A DNA stretch of 6,516 nt from Oscillospiraceae bacterium (GTDB lineage: Bacteria; Bacillota; Clostridia; UMGS1883): positions 1 to 6,516 of the forward strand of contig SVJI01000084.1 of the NCBI GenBank assembly GCA_015069065.1, read 5' to 3'. Position 1 is the stretch's first letter; each line of letters starts with the position of its first letter. Below are positions 5,058-6,516 of the stretch, piece after piece. Both the position numbers and the translations under genes were made by a program. Below the pieces are notes generated by a model that was not told the origin of the DNA, made no database searches, and saw only the letters and a list, made by a program, of their open reading frames with translations.

Positions 5058-6314
5058 ATGAATCTTACACTTAACAAGCAGGAATTTTTACACGACTTAG
5101 AAAAGCTTATCAGTATTAACAGTGTTAACGGCAACTGCGGAGATGTTACTGAAAAAGCACCTCTTGGCAAGGGGATAAATAACGCCATCGATGCCTTTTT
5201 GGAGATTGGCAGCCGCTTTGGCTTTAAGACAAAAAACCTTGACGGCTACTGCGGTTATATCGAAATGGGCGAGGGCGAAGAAATGCTTGGCATAATCGTC
5301 CACACCGACACGGTTGAAGCAGGTGACGGATGGACATATCCTCCCTTTGAATGTACGCAGACAGATGACGGAATTTATGGCAGAGGTGTCATTGATGACA
5401 AGGGTCCCGCCCTGCTGGCACTTTACTGTATGAAGGCAATTGCAGATAGCTGTGAAAGCCTTAGTAAGCGTGTCCGCCTTATAATCGGCGGTGATGAGGA
5501 GGCTGGAAGCTGGCACTGTTTAAACCGTTATAAAAAGACAGAGGAGCTTCCCACAATTGCATTTTCCCCCGATGCAGACTATCCTGTAGTATTTGGCGAA
5601 AAGGGGCTTTTGCGCGTAAAAATTTATGGCAAGGAAAAAAATATCGCTCCCGACTTTACTTTTGAGGGCGGTAAGGTTATAAATGTTGTTCCCGACGAGG
5701 CAACTGCATTTATAGACGGAAAAAGGCTTCATGCCAAGGGTAAGGCTGCTCACGGCAGTATGCCTGAAAAGGGTGATAATGCTATTTTAAAACTGGCAGA
5801 GGAAATAAGGGCACTCTACCCCGAATCGACATTTGCAGCGCTCACCTCTCTTACAACGCCGCAAGCGCTTGGTATAGACATATCCGATGATGTTACAAAA
5901 ATCAGCGTAAATCCGTCAGTCCTCATTGCAGATAATGAAAAATGCGAATTATCATACGATATTCGTTATCCCATAACGGCAGACGGTGAAAAAGTTATTG
6001 AAAACATCAAAAAAGCCGCTGCTGATAAAGGGCTGACGGCTGATATTTTCTTCCATGAAACACCTCTTTATGTACCCCGCGACAGCCATCTTGTAAAAAC
6101 TCTTTCACAGATTTATACCGAGCGTACAGGTGATACTGCTCCTCCAGTTGCAATCGGCGGCGGAACATATGCCAAAGCTTTTAAAAACTGTGTGGCTTTC
6201 GGCGCGATGCTGCCCGACGAGCCTGAAACCATGCACGCACCCGATGAGTTCTGGAGCTGGCGCAGTATAGATATAAACTTTGACATTATTTGCGAGGCTA
6301 TAAAACGCCTCTAA
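5058..6314 (+). CDS. M20 family metallopeptidase, PepV/Sapep-like dipeptidase (compact form)
   Basis: This cytoplasmic di-metal peptidase (418 residues) probably cleaves dipeptides or short peptides. Catalytic features in order: H82-x-D84 in VHTDTVE, DGWTYPPF at 90-97, YGRGVIDDKGP at 107-117 with bridging D114, GGDEEAGSW at 144-152 with E147 (general base) and E148 (metal), SPDADYPV at 170-177 with D172, AHGSMPEKG at 231-239 with H232, GGGTYAKA at 367-374 and MHAPDE at 392-397 with H393. All metal and catalytic residues of the PepV group are present. PepV enzymes are about 470 residues. Here the lid domain is shorter: VINVVPDEATAFIDG (208-221) runs almost straight into KGKAAHGS, where PepV has several tens of extra residues. 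SD GGAAAGGG (5044-5051) supports ATG 5058. It starts 40 bp after the CDF gene with no terminator between, so it is likely the third gene of the riboswitch operon. M20 enzymes often accept Mn2+ or Zn2+; exact substrate unknown. Confidence 0.9.
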   Translation: MNLTLNKQEFLHDLEKLISINSVNGNCGDVTEKAPLGKGINNAIDAFLEIGSRFGFKTKNLDGYCGYIEMGEGEEMLGIIVHTDTVEAGDGWTYPPFECTQTDDGIYGRGVIDDKGPALLALYCMKAIADSCESLSKRVRLIIGGDEEAGSWHCLNRYKKTEELPTIAFSPDADYPVVFGEKGLLRVKIYGKEKNIAPDFTFEGGKVINVVPDEATAFIDGKRLHAKGKAAHGSMPEKGDNAILKLAEEIRALYPESTFAALTSLTTPQALGIDISDDVTKISVNPSVLIADNEKCELSYDIRYPITADGEKVIENIKKAAADKGLTADIFFHETPLYVPRDSHLVKTLSQIYTERTGDTAPPVAIGGGTYAKAFKNCVAFGAMLPDEPETMHAPDEFWSWRSIDINFDIICEAIKRL

Positions 6315-6342
6315 AAAAGTCTCTAAAACTGTGGTTTTTCCT

Positions 6343-6371
6343 TTGACTTTTAAGCGTAAATATTATATAAT
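6343..6371 (+). promoter_or_regulatory. Sigma-A-type promoter for the rightmost gene
   Basis: TTGACT at 6343-6348 and a perfect TATAAT at 6366-6371 are separated by exactly 17 bp. The predicted start is near 6378, about 55 nt before the TTG start codon at 6433. The last three bases of the -10 element are already part of the palindrome that follows. Confidence 0.82.
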
Positions 6372-6404
6372 AAAGTGTACTCTTATATTAGAGTACACTT
6401 TATT
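6369..6404 (+). repeat. 15-bp-arm perfect palindrome overlapping the -10 element and predicted start site (operator or terminator)
   Basis: Left arm 6369-6383 (AATAAAGTGTACTCT) and right arm 6390-6404 (AGAGTACACTTTATT) are perfect reverse complements around a 6-nt centre, TATATT. The left arm begins inside the -10 box and spans the predicted transcription start, a classic repressor-operator position. For transcripts reading in from the M20 gene the RNA could also fold into a hairpin followed by a T-rich run (TTTATTTAATTTTT), so it may end the upstream operon. Transcripts from the local promoter would lack about half of the left arm, so termination of that transcript is unlikely. No known operator consensus is recognised with confidence. 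Confidence 0.7.
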
Positions 6405-6432
6405 TAATTTTTGAACGATTGGACGAGCTTAA

Positions 6433-6516
6433 TTGACACAAAACAATGTATATATCTCTCCCGAGGAGATACAGCTCCAGCGGGATGTTATAAATTCAAT
6501 AAAGGTCGCTCTTTCC
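6433..6516 (+). CDS. Start of an unidentified protein (partial, 28 codons), possibly MiaB-like
   Basis: An open frame starts at TTG 6433, directly after an in-frame TAA (6430-6432), and runs to the window edge as M-TQNNVYISPEEIQLQRDV and ten further residues ending in VALS. GGACGAG at 6421-6427 is a weak SD at workable spacing, and a strong promoter lies upstream. The segment has no catalytic motif. The pattern VxIS-x-EEI-x-x-Q-R vaguely resembles the N-terminal leader of clostridial tRNA methylthiotransferase MiaB, which would fit the RNA-modification genes at the left of the window. This is a weak memory-based likeness, not an identification. Confidence 0.5.
   Translation, partial: MTQNNVYISPEEIQLQRDVINSIKVALS

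Noticed and set aside
5700..5760. M20 gene as a pseudogene with an internal deletion
   Set aside because: The frame is continuous, all metal and catalytic residues are present, and the shortening is confined to the variable lid domain, so a natural compact form is more likely.
6314..6351. Terminator after the M20 gene formed by AAAAGTC/GACTTTT enclosing AAAAC/GTTTT
   Set aside because: The stems are short, almost all A/T, separated by unpaired bases, and overlap the -35 element of the next promoter. The stronger dyad at 6369-6404 is a better candidate.

Overview
The window reads as a chromosomal segment of a low-to-moderate GC Gram-positive bacterium, most likely a member of the Clostridia (Bacillota). 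The reasons are strong GGAG/GAGGTGA-type ribosome binding sites, consensus sigma-A promoters with 17-bp spacers, a Bacillota-style attenuation riboswitch and the family types present. All genes lie on the + strand. No mobile element, CRISPR array, rRNA or tRNA gene is visible.

Left part (1-2583): the last 20 codons of a 23S rRNA (uracil-5-)-methyltransferase of the RlmD/TrmA family, then a zinc-ribbon NUDIX hydrolase, a tRNA-dihydrouridine synthase 3 bp behind it, and a first CaCA-family (YrbG-type) cation antiporter 42 bp further on. No internal terminator or clear promoter is seen, so these may form one transcription unit.

Middle part (2584-5017): the 291-bp gap after the first antiporter holds a consensus promoter (TTGACA, 17 bp, TAAAAT with TG extension). 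It is followed directly by a yybP-ykoY-type manganese riboswitch whose 3' P1 strand is also the start of a 15-bp intrinsic terminator hairpin. This has the architecture of a Mn2+-induced ON switch. It controls a second antiporter, about 77% identical to the first over an ungapped 317 residues (hand count), then a CDF-family transporter 25 bp downstream. The CDF has an NxxxD/DxxxD transport site, which fits a manganese rather than a zinc exporter. My reading is that this is a manganese-efflux operon made from a duplicated CaCA antiporter plus an MntE-like CDF, with the upstream antiporter copy outside the riboswitch.

Right part (5018-6516): a compact PepV/Sapep-like M20 dipeptidase, probably the last gene of the riboswitch operon. 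Next comes a perfect 17-bp-spaced promoter overlapped by a 15-bp-arm palindrome (operator and/or terminator), then the first 28 codons of an unidentified TTG-started gene, possibly miaB-like.

The most interesting points are the manganese riboswitch in front of only one of two tandem antiporter paralogs, the mutually exclusive TTGTGC/GCACAA elements in the leader after the terminator, and the palindromic promoter near the right edge.
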